Below are positions 1 through 10,508 of a stretch of DNA of 64,000 nucleotides, one piece after another (position 1 is the first letter of the stretch; the number at the start of each line of letters is the position of its first letter). The notes beneath the pieces were generated by a model. It did not search any database. It saw only the letters and a program-made list of their open reading frames with translations, and was not told the DNA's origin. Source of the DNA: Rhynchopus euleeides (taxonomy: Eukaryota; Euglenozoa; Diplonemea; Diplonemida; Diplonemidae); contig OY723269.1 of NCBI GenBank assembly GCA_963210315.1, positions 1,798,001-1,862,000 on the forward strand, in the 5' to 3' direction. The translations under genes were made by a program, and so were the position numbers.

Positions 1-1020
1 CGCACAGACAGAAGGGGTCTTTGCACCGGTGCACGCATTTCCCCCCGATAAATGGGGGGGGAATAAACAGTCGAACTTTGCTGCGAACGAATCCACCCCT
101 CCCCCCCCCCCCCCCAAACGCCTTGTCCCTATTTTAAATTTATTTTATGAATCCGAAAGAACGCCTCTTCGCCCCGGTTCCTGCACTCCCCGCCCCACAC
201 ATGCATATCTTTTTGACGTGGGTTGCGCAACCCCCTCCGGGCACCACCCCCCCCCCCACCCCCCCACGCTGCTGGCTTGGCTTTGACGGATTGGTTTGAG
301 GAGGCCCGACACTGACACAGAGGTCGGTTGTGCCGGTTCGCCATTCTATCTGTCAGGCGGGTTGCATCCAACCCACAGTGCCGGGTGGGCATCGCCTGGC
401 GGGTTGCATCCAACCCACAGTGCATTGTGTGGGGCCCTGGCCCCCTTGGCATGAACGGGTCGCGCTGACTCCACCCCACTCCCCCGCCCTACGTCGCAGA
501 CGTCTAGATTGCACCTTCTTTGCTTCTTCCCCGACCCCCAACCGATCCCTTCTCGCCCTCTCTGAGGTCTGATACTTTAATCTGGACCGCGCACCTCAAG
601 GTGCTCTTTTGTTTTGTTTTTCCGCACACTCGTGTGAGCAGAAAGTCACCCACCATACAGCAGCATCCAAACGTGCTCTATACACTAACCCCACCCTTCA
701 TCAGGCTCAGGGTGTGATTATCATTTCAGGGTTTGTGTGTAGAAGCGTCAACGCATCAAACAAAATACAGGCTAAGAGCGGTTGCTGCTGAATGGTGAAG
801 TGACTTTTTTTTTTTGCAACCAGCACTCAAGTATGAAGCTAAATGTGGAGTCCAAGTCCCGATTCAGGATTGCACTTTTTTTCTCTTTGGGTTTTCATAC
901 TTATGGAACGCTCGTGGCCCCAAAAAAAAATATTTTGGAAATCTCACCCCGTCGGGCCCGTGGAAAAAAAGAAAAAACGCCGTGAAAAAAAGGGAACTTT
1001 TTTCACGGTGGAAAAAAAAC
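1..1020. other. Gene-free stretch with short repeats and a direct repeat
   Basis: No convincing coding frame is visible. A 26-bp sequence beginning GGCGGGTTGCATCC occurs twice in tandem (356-381 and 398-423) with a 42-bp period. The 20-mer TCACCCCGTCGGGCCCGTGG at 944-963 recurs at 1236-1255, followed both times by A-rich sequence with CGCCGTGAAAA motifs. A deleted mobile-element copy occupies 621-804 (separate entry). Short frames here run through C-rich simple sequence and look fortuitous. Confidence 0.6.
621..804 (-). mobile_element. Internally deleted copy of the 20372-21728 element
   Basis: Bases 621-724 match the reverse complement of 21650-21728 with small gaps (shared start TCCGCACACTCGTGTGAG and shared end GTGTGATTATCA). 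Bases 732-804 match the reverse complement of 20372-20444. The two outer ends of the longer element are therefore joined here with about 1.2 kb of its interior missing. This is the usual relation between a non-autonomous deletion derivative and a longer copy. No target duplication was recognised, so the exact termini are uncertain. Confidence 0.75.
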
Positions 1021-3272
1021 GCCGTGAAAATGTATGAAAACTTTTTAGGTGGGGCGCAACGCCGTGAAATATAGGAAACAATTACCGTTGGGTTTCCTGG
1101 CTTGTTGGAGCACTCATCAAAGCAGCATACGTCCTTATCTTGTCCGTCGGTGGACCACCAGGAGGGGGGGACCCGGTGTGAGGCACTTGGGTAGGCCAGG
1201 TAGGGGACCTGGGGGCTTGGGGCCTCAAAACCCCGTCACCCCGTCGGGCCCGTGGAAAAAAAGAAAAACGCCGTGAAAAAAAGGGAAAAAAATAGGCGGA
1301 AAAAACGCTGTGAAAAATTAGTCTGAGGGCCAGAGGCCCGAGGCCTTTTTTTCCTGCTCGAGGGTGCAGTTGAGGCCGACACGGGGTGCAGATGATGGTT
1401 TCTTGCCATCGCCCGGCACTTTCGAGCACAGCACGACAGGACTGTTCTGCCTCGGACTTGGTCAGACCAGCCAGTACCAGGTTCTGCTGGTTCACCCAAG
1501 AGGTGGCGGGAACGTCCCAGATTGGCACGGACACACCCAGACACGCCAGATCTGGGTGCGTGTGGGCTGAGACAGCAACTGTGGCTGTGTGTAGGTGTTG
1601 AACCTGCAGATGGCCCGAATCCACCCATACACGGCACACGGGCCGGATATGGGTGTGGGTGGGTTGAGCCTGACAGTCTGGCTGGATGTGTGGAGCGGTC
1701 GGATCTGGGTGTCTGTCACTGGTCAGACTGTGTCACGTCCCGAAGGGACGTGGGAACAGCCCACACTGGGCCACAGAATCAGCCACAGCCAGATCCAGGC
1801 TGTTTCTGTGGCTGACAGTGTGTGCTGGGCCGTACAGTGTTCAGCAGGTCCCGCACACAAGGCGAATTCGGCAGGCAAAAAGTGGGGTGTGAGATCACCA
1901 CCCAGACTTCACCAGAACGGCCCGAGTCGCCACGCATTTGAATTTCCGGTCACATTTGGGGCAATCCTGTGAGTGGCTCGTCGATCACACCCCACGCGCC
2001 TGTCATGAAGCGTGTGGGAAGTTCTGCAAGGATCTGCACTGGCACAGTTTCCTGCGTTGTTGCACAACTCTCAAAAAGTTTTTTTTGGGGTGTATTTTTG
2101 AGGGGGTGCCTTCAATGTTTGAGGTGACCCAACTAGCCCAGGGTGCGATGCAGCAAACAGACGAGTCATGTCCCGTTGTTGGCTCTGCCCCCCCAGACCC
2201 CCCGATCTGGCGTGTGCCCGTCTAGTAAACAAGTCCTTGCGCTTATATGGCTGTGGCATATCAGAGGGTATGCCTGGGGCACCTGAGGATGGCGCGAGCG
2301 AGAGAGGAACCCATTCGGTACATGACTCCAGGGAATGAAGATGTGACAACGCAAGGAGGTGTCGTCACATGTCGCAACAGGCCGCAGCAAAGAAGGCTGC
2401 CAAGAAGCCGGCTGCTAAGGCAGCCAGCTCAATCCCCCTAGCAAAGAGGCGCCTTGTTGGAGACCCCCCGCAGCGCCGAGCGCCACGAACAGTGCGGTGG
2501 CAACCCTCCTCGACTTCCTGATGCCACAGGCCTAGAAGTCGTGTACAGTCCATTCCGCCAGCACAGCAACCAGCCTGGTGCCCAGTGCGTGGTTTGTTGA
2601 TCAGAATTGTTGTTGTTCATGTTCTTTGTGCTCAGAGCCCGTAGAAGAAAATAAACAGAACCGCTGATCTTGCCCCAAGCAGCCTTGGAACAGATACAGG
2701 TCAGCGAGCAGTGCCAGTTTTGGCCTCAGACGGTCACTACTGAACACGCCAGTGTCTTCCATCTTCTGCTGACAGCATCCCTTCGGTCTGCCATGTTCGC
2801 AGCAGGCCCTCAGTGAGGGGCATGCTGCAAACTTCTATAAACATTGGACACAGCGAAGTGCTCTTGGAGTACCTCCAATGGGTCAATATCTGCGCTTCCA
2901 CAGAGTCCCGCAACTTCACCCGATCATACCCCCCTTGTGCCAGGTTGTGTTGAAGGAGTGGAGCCACATTCAGGCAGCCATGGGTCACGGCGACTCTGTG
3001 TCGTTGGCCTCCTATCTGGAGGCGTCAGCATCTGGGATAAAACGACTGCACAGTGTGCCCTAAAATGCATAAGAGTGGTTGCAGGTGTGAATGGTTCCAG
3101 GTGTGACGCAACAGGGTGGTTCCGTGTGGTGAGTGCAACCCCCCGACGGACAAGATAAGGACGTATGCTGCTTTGATGAGTGCTCCAACAAGCCAGGAAA
3201 CCCAACGGTAATTGTTTCCTATATTTCACGGCGTTGCGCCCCACCTAAAAAGCTTTCATACATTTTCACGGC
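1021..3272. mobile_element. 2.25-kb element with 130-bp terminal inverted repeats
   Basis: Bases 1021-1150 are the inverse of 3143-3272 with about one mismatch. The arms run from GCCGTGAAAATGTATGAAA at the outside to CTTGTCCGTCGG at the inside. Outside both arms, A-rich sequence with further CGCCGTGAAAA motifs continues the similarity more loosely (roughly 960-1020 and 3273-3310). The interior has no convincing coding frame, so this looks like a non-autonomous DNA element. A partial copy of the GC-hairpin repeat family lies inside at about 2181-2330. The target duplication is not clear. Confidence 0.8.
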
Positions 3273-3464
3273 GTGAAAATTTTTCCCTTTTTTTTCACGG
3301 CGTTTTTTCCTGCCCGAAAAACCACATCCCGTCGTCAAGACCGTTCCACAAGTATGGGTTTTTATAGGGAGGGAATTTTTTTTTTCTCCTTGGGTTTTTT
3401 AGGTGGGATTTTTTCCCCACAGGTTTTCTGGGTGAAGTTTTTCGGGGGCAGGTGGTATTCTAGT

Positions 3465-3720
3465 GGGGGATGAGGATGAATCCTCCGGACACCCGCCCTT
3501 TTTTCGGTTGTTCCAGCCAAAACCCGGCGTTGTTCCCCAGTCAAGAGCCAGGCGTTCACTACCGTGGCCTCCGGCGGCTGGGGGGCTCCGCCCCCCAGAC
3601 CCCCCTGTACCACTAGGCTGGAGCGTGTGCCTGTCTTGTAGCCAAGTCCTTTGGGTTCACATCAGCGAATGGGACCCAGACCACTCTCAGTAGCCTCAGG
3701 AGGACGCAGCCAACAATCTG
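3465..3720 (+). repeat. GC-hairpin dispersed repeat, copy 1
   Basis: This copy starts with a GGATGAGGATGA(A/G)TCCTCC block, then CAAAACCCGG. The core is CACTACCGTGGCCTCCGG followed by an inverted repeat (CTGGGGGG, loop, CCCCCCAG) at about 3557-3605. Its 3' part, to about 3720, includes GTAGCCTCAGGAGGAC, also found in the 32628 copy. Coding is not evident. Confidence 0.75.
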
Positions 3721-3770
3721 TACGCCCGCAACTCCCACGCGCTCCCACTACGGCGCAAGGAACAGATACT

Positions 3771-3819
3771 CACTACCGTGGCCTCCGGCGGCTGGGGCTC
3801 CGCCCCCCAGACCCCCCCT
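3771..3819 (+). repeat. GC-hairpin dispersed repeat, copy 2 (short)
   Basis: The ACCGTGGCCTCCGGCGGCTG core lies only about 165 bp after copy 1, in the same orientation. Its G run is shorter (GGGG rather than GGGGGG), so the hairpin is weaker. Confidence 0.7.
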
Positions 3820-3974
3820 TATGTCGAGCAACCAAATCCTTGAGCTTGTGCCACTGGGCATAGGAAAGGGTCGTTACAATAACGCCCCGAAAACCCATGT
3901 TTGGCACCCCTTGCCTGGCATGTTGCTGCAAAAAGGCCAAAGTCCCAGGCATACTTGCCAGCACTCAGGTGTAT

Positions 3975-4300
3975 TTCTAGTGGAGGATGAGGATGAGTCC
4001 TCCGGGCACCCGCCCTTTTTCCGGTTTTTTCCCCAGCCAAAACCCGGTTTTTTTTCCAGCCAAGAGCAAGACGTTCACTACCGTGGCCTCCGTCGGCTGG
4101 GGGGCTCCGCCCCCCAGACCCCCCAGGTAGCGTGTGTCTGCCCGTCTAGTAACCGCAGCAAGTCATTGGGCTGTTTCAGCTGTGGCATATCAGGGAGTAT
4201 CGTCGGAATAACGATCCCGGAAGCCGTTTTTTTGGTTTTTCCTCCAGCATCCGAGGATGGCGCGAGCGGGAGGAACCGTGGAAGGAACCCATTTGGTAAG
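3975..4300 (+). repeat. GC-hairpin dispersed repeat, copy 3 (longest of this cluster)
   Basis: The full arrangement is visible: the GATGAGGATGAGTCCTCCGG block (3985-4004), CAAAACCCGG, the hairpin core (4076-4124), then the 3' part with TGTGGCATATCAGGGAGTAT and GAGGATGGCGCGAGCGGGAG (to about 4280). The same order occurs at 32801-33020 and 43180-43460. This order defines a family several hundred bases long rather than a simple hairpin. Confidence 0.75.
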
Positions 4301-6300
4301 TAAGACCAAGGGACCCACACTGGGGATGAGGGGCATTGGGTACCGTTTTGGCTGTAAAAAAACGGGGATGAATCGGGGGTTCTTGGCTGAAAACGGGGAA
4401 GACCGGGGATTAAAAATACACCTGACCAGCATAGCAGGCCTGTGCCTAAGTCGGATGTAAATGTAAGTAGATCGTCGTTTTTGACGATTTTTAGCCATAT
4501 TTAGGCACAGCCCCCTGCGATGGGGCTAGGTGTTGAGGGAAATGATTACCACACCGTTTGCCATACGATCAACGCTTCTCTCTCTCTTTCCACCCCCAAA
4601 GCCAACAAAACCCCCCGAACCCCCTTGCCGGCAAGCTTGCCGACAGCGACAGGCGCCCCCTCCCCCCAGAGCCTCTGAATGCCACTCAGGATGGGAGCGT
4701 GGGCGGGAGAGTGTCGCCCCTGACAGGAATGAGGTATCAGGGCGTAACATTCGGACTCGCCCCACTGTGTTCCGCACCTGGGGGAAGGGGGGTGTGTGTG
4801 AGTGTGTTGATTACTTTTTAGGTGGGTTAACCCCGCACGGGTGCTAGCCCACCCTGTGTATGTGTGTGTGTTGATGTAAGCCGGGCCGAGCAAGGGTGGA
4901 GGGAAGAGACTGGGCAGCGGTGTTTTATTGTGCATACCTACCTGCCCCCACCCCGCTTGGATTTGTCTGGCGGAAAACTGCAAGGGTTATACTGGGTACT
5001 ACGGCCCAGTGCGTCAGAGTGCTGGCCGATGCCGGGTCAGCAACCAAAGCCCGTTGCCCTTTCTTGAACGATTTTTGGCCGTGCTCTTCTTTGTGTGGCA
5101 GTGAATCAACGTGTGGCAAACGTGTTCCTCAGACCGTTCCTTCTCGCATACGACGGATTTGTTTTCTTGCATCCTGGGAATGAAAATTATTCGAGAACAT
5201 AAGTATGTCGTGCGACCCCGGTGGCTGCTGCGCCTCCCCCCCTGCACGGGTCCACTGCCCCGCTCCCTCTTTTTTCCGCGCTGATCTATCATTTGGCGTC
5301 GCTCGATTCCCCCCCCCTTTTTTTTGTTCGCCTTTCTGTTTCACATGGACGATGTCAAGTGGCCGGGATCACTTCCATCGACCTGTATGGCAGTATAAAA
5401 TCGGGAGGGCATTCATTGTGTCGCAGACTGTGGCACCCCAGTATGCTCTGGGTGACCCACCTTCTGCACTTCAGACGAAGCCCCACCCCCACCCCCAGCC
5501 CTTCAGGGGCTCTTTTGTTTTATTTTTGTGCATTTGTTTCTAAACGGCGCAGCACAACCTGTGGTTCAATGTGAATGTCCTTCGATTCTGGCCACCCCGT
5601 GCTCCAACCCGATCCGATCAACCCACCCTCTTCTTGGAAGGGTTTGTGGGTGGGGAGCGGTGATCACGTCTAGTATTCGGTGCGATTCTCCTTCCCGAAA
5701 GATTCAAGTGTGCCAGGCAGCGGAGTCGTAAGCAAGCAGAGCTTCGCTCGGTGTGACCGACATCGGAACAAGAAATAGCTCAACGTGCGGTGTGGAGGTG
5801 TTCAGCGCATCCAAAGATCCACACAAGCTCTTCATGCGAGTATAGGTCAGAGCTGAAGGGAAAAGCGGAAGACGCCCACTTCATGCAGCACCTCACCACC
5901 CCCCCCCCCCCTCCCACATTCTTCCTTCGGACACAACCTGCAGAACGAGTGAAGGGAGACACATCCTCCTGCTTCCCTCTGCATCACCACACCCTCTCCC
6001 CTATGCTTTCCGGGGAGTTGCCACTGAACCGTAGTGGGACGCTCAGATACGCATCATGGTGTGGGCGGGGCACATGCTTTCCACCCCACCACCCGCATTG
6101 CATCTCCGTGAATGACGTAACCACGCACCCCCTTCCCCCCCTGCAGGCAATGCCACAAGAGTCAGTGGCATCTTGTGGCCCCAGCGTGAGCCCGTCTGTG
6201 GCTGGCCCTTGAGGCGTGTGTGTGTGTGTGTGTGAGGGCGGGGGTGCGATCCCACCTGGAGCATCAAGCCCATCAAGAGCAGGGCGTGCTTGGTGCGTTT
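4301..6300. other. Gene-free 2-kb stretch
   Basis: Only short overlapping frames rich in Pro and His are present, on both strands, and none has a recognisable domain. A TG/GT microsatellite lies at about 6211-6233. Nothing else was recognised. Confidence 0.55.
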
Positions 6301-6320
6301 CTCCGCTGCTGCCTACCTAG
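6296..6320 (+). promoter_or_regulatory. Splice-acceptor-like site upstream of the 6391 gene
   Basis: A pyrimidine-rich tract (TTTCTCCGCTGCTGCCTACC) ends in TAG at 6320, 70 nt before the start codon. It fits a trans-splice acceptor or the end of an unseen 5' leader intron. Confidence 0.45.
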
Positions 6321-6390
6321 GGCTTGGGTGTGCGGAGGGGGGGTCGGTGGTGCGGCACGCTGGGGAGGGGCGCCGGCTGTGTGCGTTTGA

Positions 6391-9300
6391 ATGGCCGAGG
6401 GCAACAATGAATCTCTCGCAGCGCTCCCCACCGACCAGTTTACGACGTTCAACTTGCCGGCGGGGAAGATGAAGAAGCAGAACAAAGTCTACCTCTTTTA
6501 TGAATGCGAGCGGATGAGCTCCAACAACAAGCCTTTGGTATGGACAGAATGCGGTGTTTAACAATTGATGTGCTCTTTTTTGAGAACCGATGGAATCGCA
6601 TCACGTAGAGGAGAGTGACTGACAACCTTTCTTCCTCCTGAGTGTTGCTAACCCGTGGTCAGTGCAATGTGATCCACACCCTCAGGGGGTCTTTGCTGGT
6701 CGACAAACTTCGACAAACTCCGTCAGTTTTCAGCCAATTCAACAGGAAATGCACCAAAATGCACTGACGATCACCCCGTAGCGAAGACCCCCTCATCCAG
6801 GAGGGTTAAAGGGTGGGTGCCAACAAGCATCATCACGGCAACTGTATATCGCTCGGTAAGCGAAGTGGCTGCATGCGCTTTAAGCAAGCTTGTTGACACC
6901 CCACCTCACCCTAACACACACCCACAGCCGCGGAAAGTGTTCGTCACGAGCCGGTTGATTGCGCTGCTTGACGCGAAGGACCGGATCACCCGGTTTCAAG
7001 AGGTTCTGAACATCGAACGCATCTACTGGCAGAAGGGAGCCCACCGGATCATCATCAAGGTTTGTGGCATGCCTGTGCGCGGGGGCTGGGGTGATGCTGC
7101 TTGCCCTCCCTGCATCTGTTGGTGCCGACACCCTCCCCCCTCCCAACAACAGTTTGCAGACCGATGCAAAGAGCCAAACATGGTGCTGAAGCTGCGAGGC
7201 AACCGGACCGGCGCGCCTGTCGATGTATGGCCGCCACACCACCACCACCACCACCCTCTGAGTTTACGTTGGGAATTTGCAGCGGAGAGAGAGGCAGAGC
7301 GTAGTAACTCACACAACACCACCTTCATCAGGTTTTATACCCTGGGTGGTTGTTGCGTCTTTGTTTCACCACCACCACCACCACCCTCGCCCCCACCCCT
7401 AAGCGGGCCCTCTGAAGCTCTGAAACCCCTGCACTACCCACACACTGCCACACTATCACAGTGCGACACCCCGCCACACCCCCACACCCCCACAGTCCGG
7501 GCTCTTCCTCCGCACGCTGAGCTTCATCCGGAAGAGATACGAGGCGTCAGGCGGGCAGGACATCCCCTGCCAGGTCATCACCGACAACTCGGAGCCCTGG
7601 AAGACGTCGCACTTCGGGCCCACGAAGAAGCCGCAGGGCTACCAGAGCCTGAAGCAGAAGATGCAGCGCATGGAGGATTCGCCCCGCCCTGCGCTCCGCC
7701 CCGTCGAGCCGGAGCTCCCGCCGCAGGAGCAGTCGCCGGTGGTGGAGCCGGAGCTGCCGCCGCCGGAGGAGGAGGAGGTTCCGCCGCCGCCGCAGGTGCC
7801 GCCGGCGGATGAGAGGCCTGTGCCGGATGTGCCGGATTGGGAGGGCAAGCAGGCGGCGCCGCTGCCGCCGGCGCGTGATGAGCCGTCCTACACGCAGGAT
7901 GACGAGTCGCAGTTCCACGGGTACTTCGAGGACACGGAGGGGGAGGAGGACCTGCCGGAGGAGGAGGAGGAGGAGGAGCGCCCCCAGCCGTATGAGCCGC
8001 CCCCGAGGCTGACGCCGCTGTCGCAGGTGCCGCCCTTCGCGTCGCGTGCGCCGGAGCATGCGAGGCAGAGCCCCGCGCCGCAGCGTGCGCGGGATGAGGT
8101 GTCGGATCCGCCCTCAGTGCACCTGCATCTCTTCATGCAGGATGGGCAGGGGGCGCAGCCGCCCAGCCAGCCGCGTGCGCCCTACCTCAGCGGCAATGCG
8201 CTGCAGGGGTTGGAGATCGACGATGATATTCCGCCGGAGGGGCAGCAGCAGATGCACCACCGCGATGATATGTTCGGGACGTCGCAGCCGCGCACGTTGA
8301 ATGTGCGGAGCCTGCCGGCGTCGCAGGCGCACCCGCAGGGCGCATCCCAGCAGCCGCAGGCGCAGCATCCCCTGCAGCGCGCGCAGCCGGAGGTGCAGCA
8401 GCTGCCTTCGCAGCAGCCGACTTTCCAGCCGGCGGCGCTGGGGCACCTGCAGCAGCCGCCGCAGTCGCAGCCGCCGAGCTCGGTGTTCCAGGGGCCCGGT
8501 GGCCCGGGGGGGCCGGCCCCGCGCCCCGCGGACCCCCATGCAGTGCAGCCGTATGTGGTGCCGGAGGTGGAGCCGCGTGTGACCTCCTTCGCGCAATATC
8601 CCGTGCAGAGCCAGCCGCAGGCGCACTACGCCCCGCAGCAGCCGATGCAGCGGTGGTCGCGAACGGCGCCGTCTGCGCTGGGGGATGACAGCGGGTTTGA
8701 GAAGTTTGTCGACAAGCCGTCCGCGCCCACCCGGGCCCCCCCGCCTGCCGCCGTGGCGCTGCCGGATCCGCAGCCGTCTTATGATGACGACCTGCCGCTC
8801 TTCGCCACGCAGCAGCCGAAGCGCGGGAGCTACACGTCGTCCGCCACAGAGGCCAACAAGGCCTTCGAGGAGGGCTTCCTGAAGGGCTTCCAGGTGGCGC
8901 AGGCGTCGCCTGCCGTGCAGGCGGCCCCCTCGCCACAGGCACCCCCGCAGCAGCTGGAGGCGCCGCGGGCGACGGAGGGCGACGTAAAGGACATGGCTGC
9001 GGAGTGGGCTACCGCGGTGCCCCAGCGGCACCCGCGGGGGCAGCAGCACGGGCGCTCCCGGCCGCAGCGTGAGGAGCGCCGGAGGTACGACACGTCGGAG
9101 GAGGACTTCGGCGACTTCTCCTCGTCGCATGTGTCGGAGGAGGAGTCCCTGCCGTCCCCCAGGCGCGTGGCGCAGGACAGGGCGCGGCGTGCGAACGACG
9201 CGGGGCGGCGCGGCAAGCGGGACGGGGCGGAGGCGGACCGCAGCTCGCACTCCCGCTCGCAGTCCCACTCCAGGTCGCCGCGTGGGTCCCACAGCCGCCA

Positions 9301-9664
9301 CGACCGCCACCGCCACGACAGGCAGGGCAGCAAGGACCACCACCACCACGGCAAAGACAGCAGGCATCACGGCTCGGGAAAAGACAGGGGCACGAAGGAC
9401 AAGTCGCGGATCAGCAAAGACGATGCCTTCTTCATGAGCATCCGCCGCGGCCTTGAGGCCGACGCAAGGCAGAGCGGCATTGCCGACAGCCGGGAGAGCG
9501 ACGGGGGTGCGGTGCACTGGGCACCGGAGTACGGGCGTCGCCGCGGGACTGGCGGCAGCAGTGGGGGCGATCGCCACCTCCGCGACGCGTCGAAAGCGCG
9601 GTACTGGCGCTCCTTTGTGAATGAGTGGAACTATCAGAACGCGAACGATCATGTGTCGGTGTGA
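6391..9664 (+). CDS. Four-exon gene: PH-like N-terminus, Pro/Gln-rich middle, SR/His-rich tail
   Basis: Exons are 6391-6537, 6928-7059, 7153-7224 and 7496-9664, all joined in phase 0 at GT...AG boundaries (donors GTATGG, GTTTGT, GTATGG). The product is about 838 residues. Residues about 30-145 alternate beta-like strands and end in a helix (LFLRTLSFIRKRYE). I read this as a pleckstrin-homology-like fold, by pattern only. Residues about 175-520 are low-complexity Pro, Gln and acidic sequence. Residues about 640-740 carry Arg-Ser dipeptides and His runs (SHSRSQSHSRSP, KDHHHHGKD), as in nuclear-speckle or phosphorylation-regulated scaffold proteins. The last ~40 residues look globular again (ARYWRSFVNEWNYQN). 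Intron 1 hosts a MITE (6685-6792). A role as membrane- or cytoskeleton-associated scaffold is inference. Confidence 0.82.
6685..6792 (+). mobile_element. MITE, GGGGGTCTT family, copy 1 (inside an intron)
   Basis: This 108-bp element begins GGGGGTCTTTGCTGG and ends AGCGAAGACCCCC, giving inverted ends of about 13 bp with one mismatch. It is flanked by a 3-bp target duplication, TCA (6682-6684 and 6793-6795). The interior carries GCCAATTCAACAGGAAATGC, shared with the copies at 37574 and 52181. It lies wholly inside intron 1 of the 6391 gene. Confidence 0.85.
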
Positions 9665-10048
9665 GGGGGTGGTGGGCATCAGTAAACCGAGGACAGGTGC
9701 GGAGCAGGGGGGCGGAGGGGGGCGGCCAAGTCAAATCAGCCCCCCGTGTTTGTCATTGTGTGGTCCTGTGTGGTTACTGAGGGGGACGGGGCTTGTGGGG
9801 GAGGGGGGGGGTCCTTCCCACCCCTCACACCTCCCCTCCCTCTCTTCCCCCCCCCCCCCCCCCCGCTCCGCTCGGCTTCTGCCACGTGCGCACGCTGGCA
9901 ACAGTGTGAATGCCGCGGCTGCGAGTCGCTGCTGCCTTGCCCTCGCCCCCACGCGTGGCGGATTCTTTTTAGCGATCACTGTTGGAGTCTTCACCGGTGA
10001 ATACGTCAGAAAAACAGGGTTGAAATTCTTTCCCCCACCCCCCCCCCC
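9665..10048. other. Downstream region of the 6391 gene, with long poly-C run
   Basis: This gene-free stretch includes a C run at about 9847-9864 and CT-rich sequence. It ends at the TA dinucleotide flanking the next mobile element. No terminator or polyadenylation signal was identified with confidence. Confidence 0.5.
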
Positions 10049-10488
10049 TACTGGGGGGGGGCTAAATAGAAGACCCCCCCCCTTGTAATAGGCGTATAAC
10101 ACGGTGGGATCTTGTAAATTTTACATGTATAACTGGTGCCCCTGATTTACCCCCTTTTCACTACGCACAAACTACGCAATCTGGGGGGGGGGTCTCGCTT
10201 TTTGGTCCCCCCCCAGTTTTTTTTTGGTCCCCCTTTCTGTGTGGCTACTGAGACAGGACTGGAGGCACTGCGCTGACCGAGAAAAAAAAATATTGCCAGA
10301 ACTCACTATGTACCGTCCGAAAGAACAGGGGAAACACCTGGGCAAGGTTGCCCCATGCCCAGAAACACCTGGGAAGGAAGTGAGCTCCAGGAGCCGCGTA
10401 GTACCCCCTACACACTTCTACGAAACAACAGCTGCAGAGATGGTCCGGATGCCCCGAAAAAAAACCTACACACACACTCCATCATCCA

Positions 10489-10500
10489 CACTGCACCTAG
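10489..10500 (+). promoter_or_regulatory. Splice-acceptor-like site before transposon ORF1
   Basis: CACACTGCACCTAG ends at 10500, 8 nt before the ATG at 10509. It has the same form as the acceptors before host genes, suggesting the element uses the host mRNA-processing signals. Confidence 0.5.
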
Positions 10501-10508
10501 GAACAACA

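Noticed and set aside
8114-9679. 521-codon minus-strand frame opposite the 6391 gene
   Set aside because: It is an Arg/Leu-rich shadow of the Pro/Gln/His-rich exon 4; the exon structure in four phase-0 steps supports the + strand.
10224-10508. Upstream extension of transposon ORF1
   Set aside because: The extension is A/C-rich simple sequence, starts at a non-ATG codon, and lies before an acceptor-like site 8 nt from the chosen ATG.
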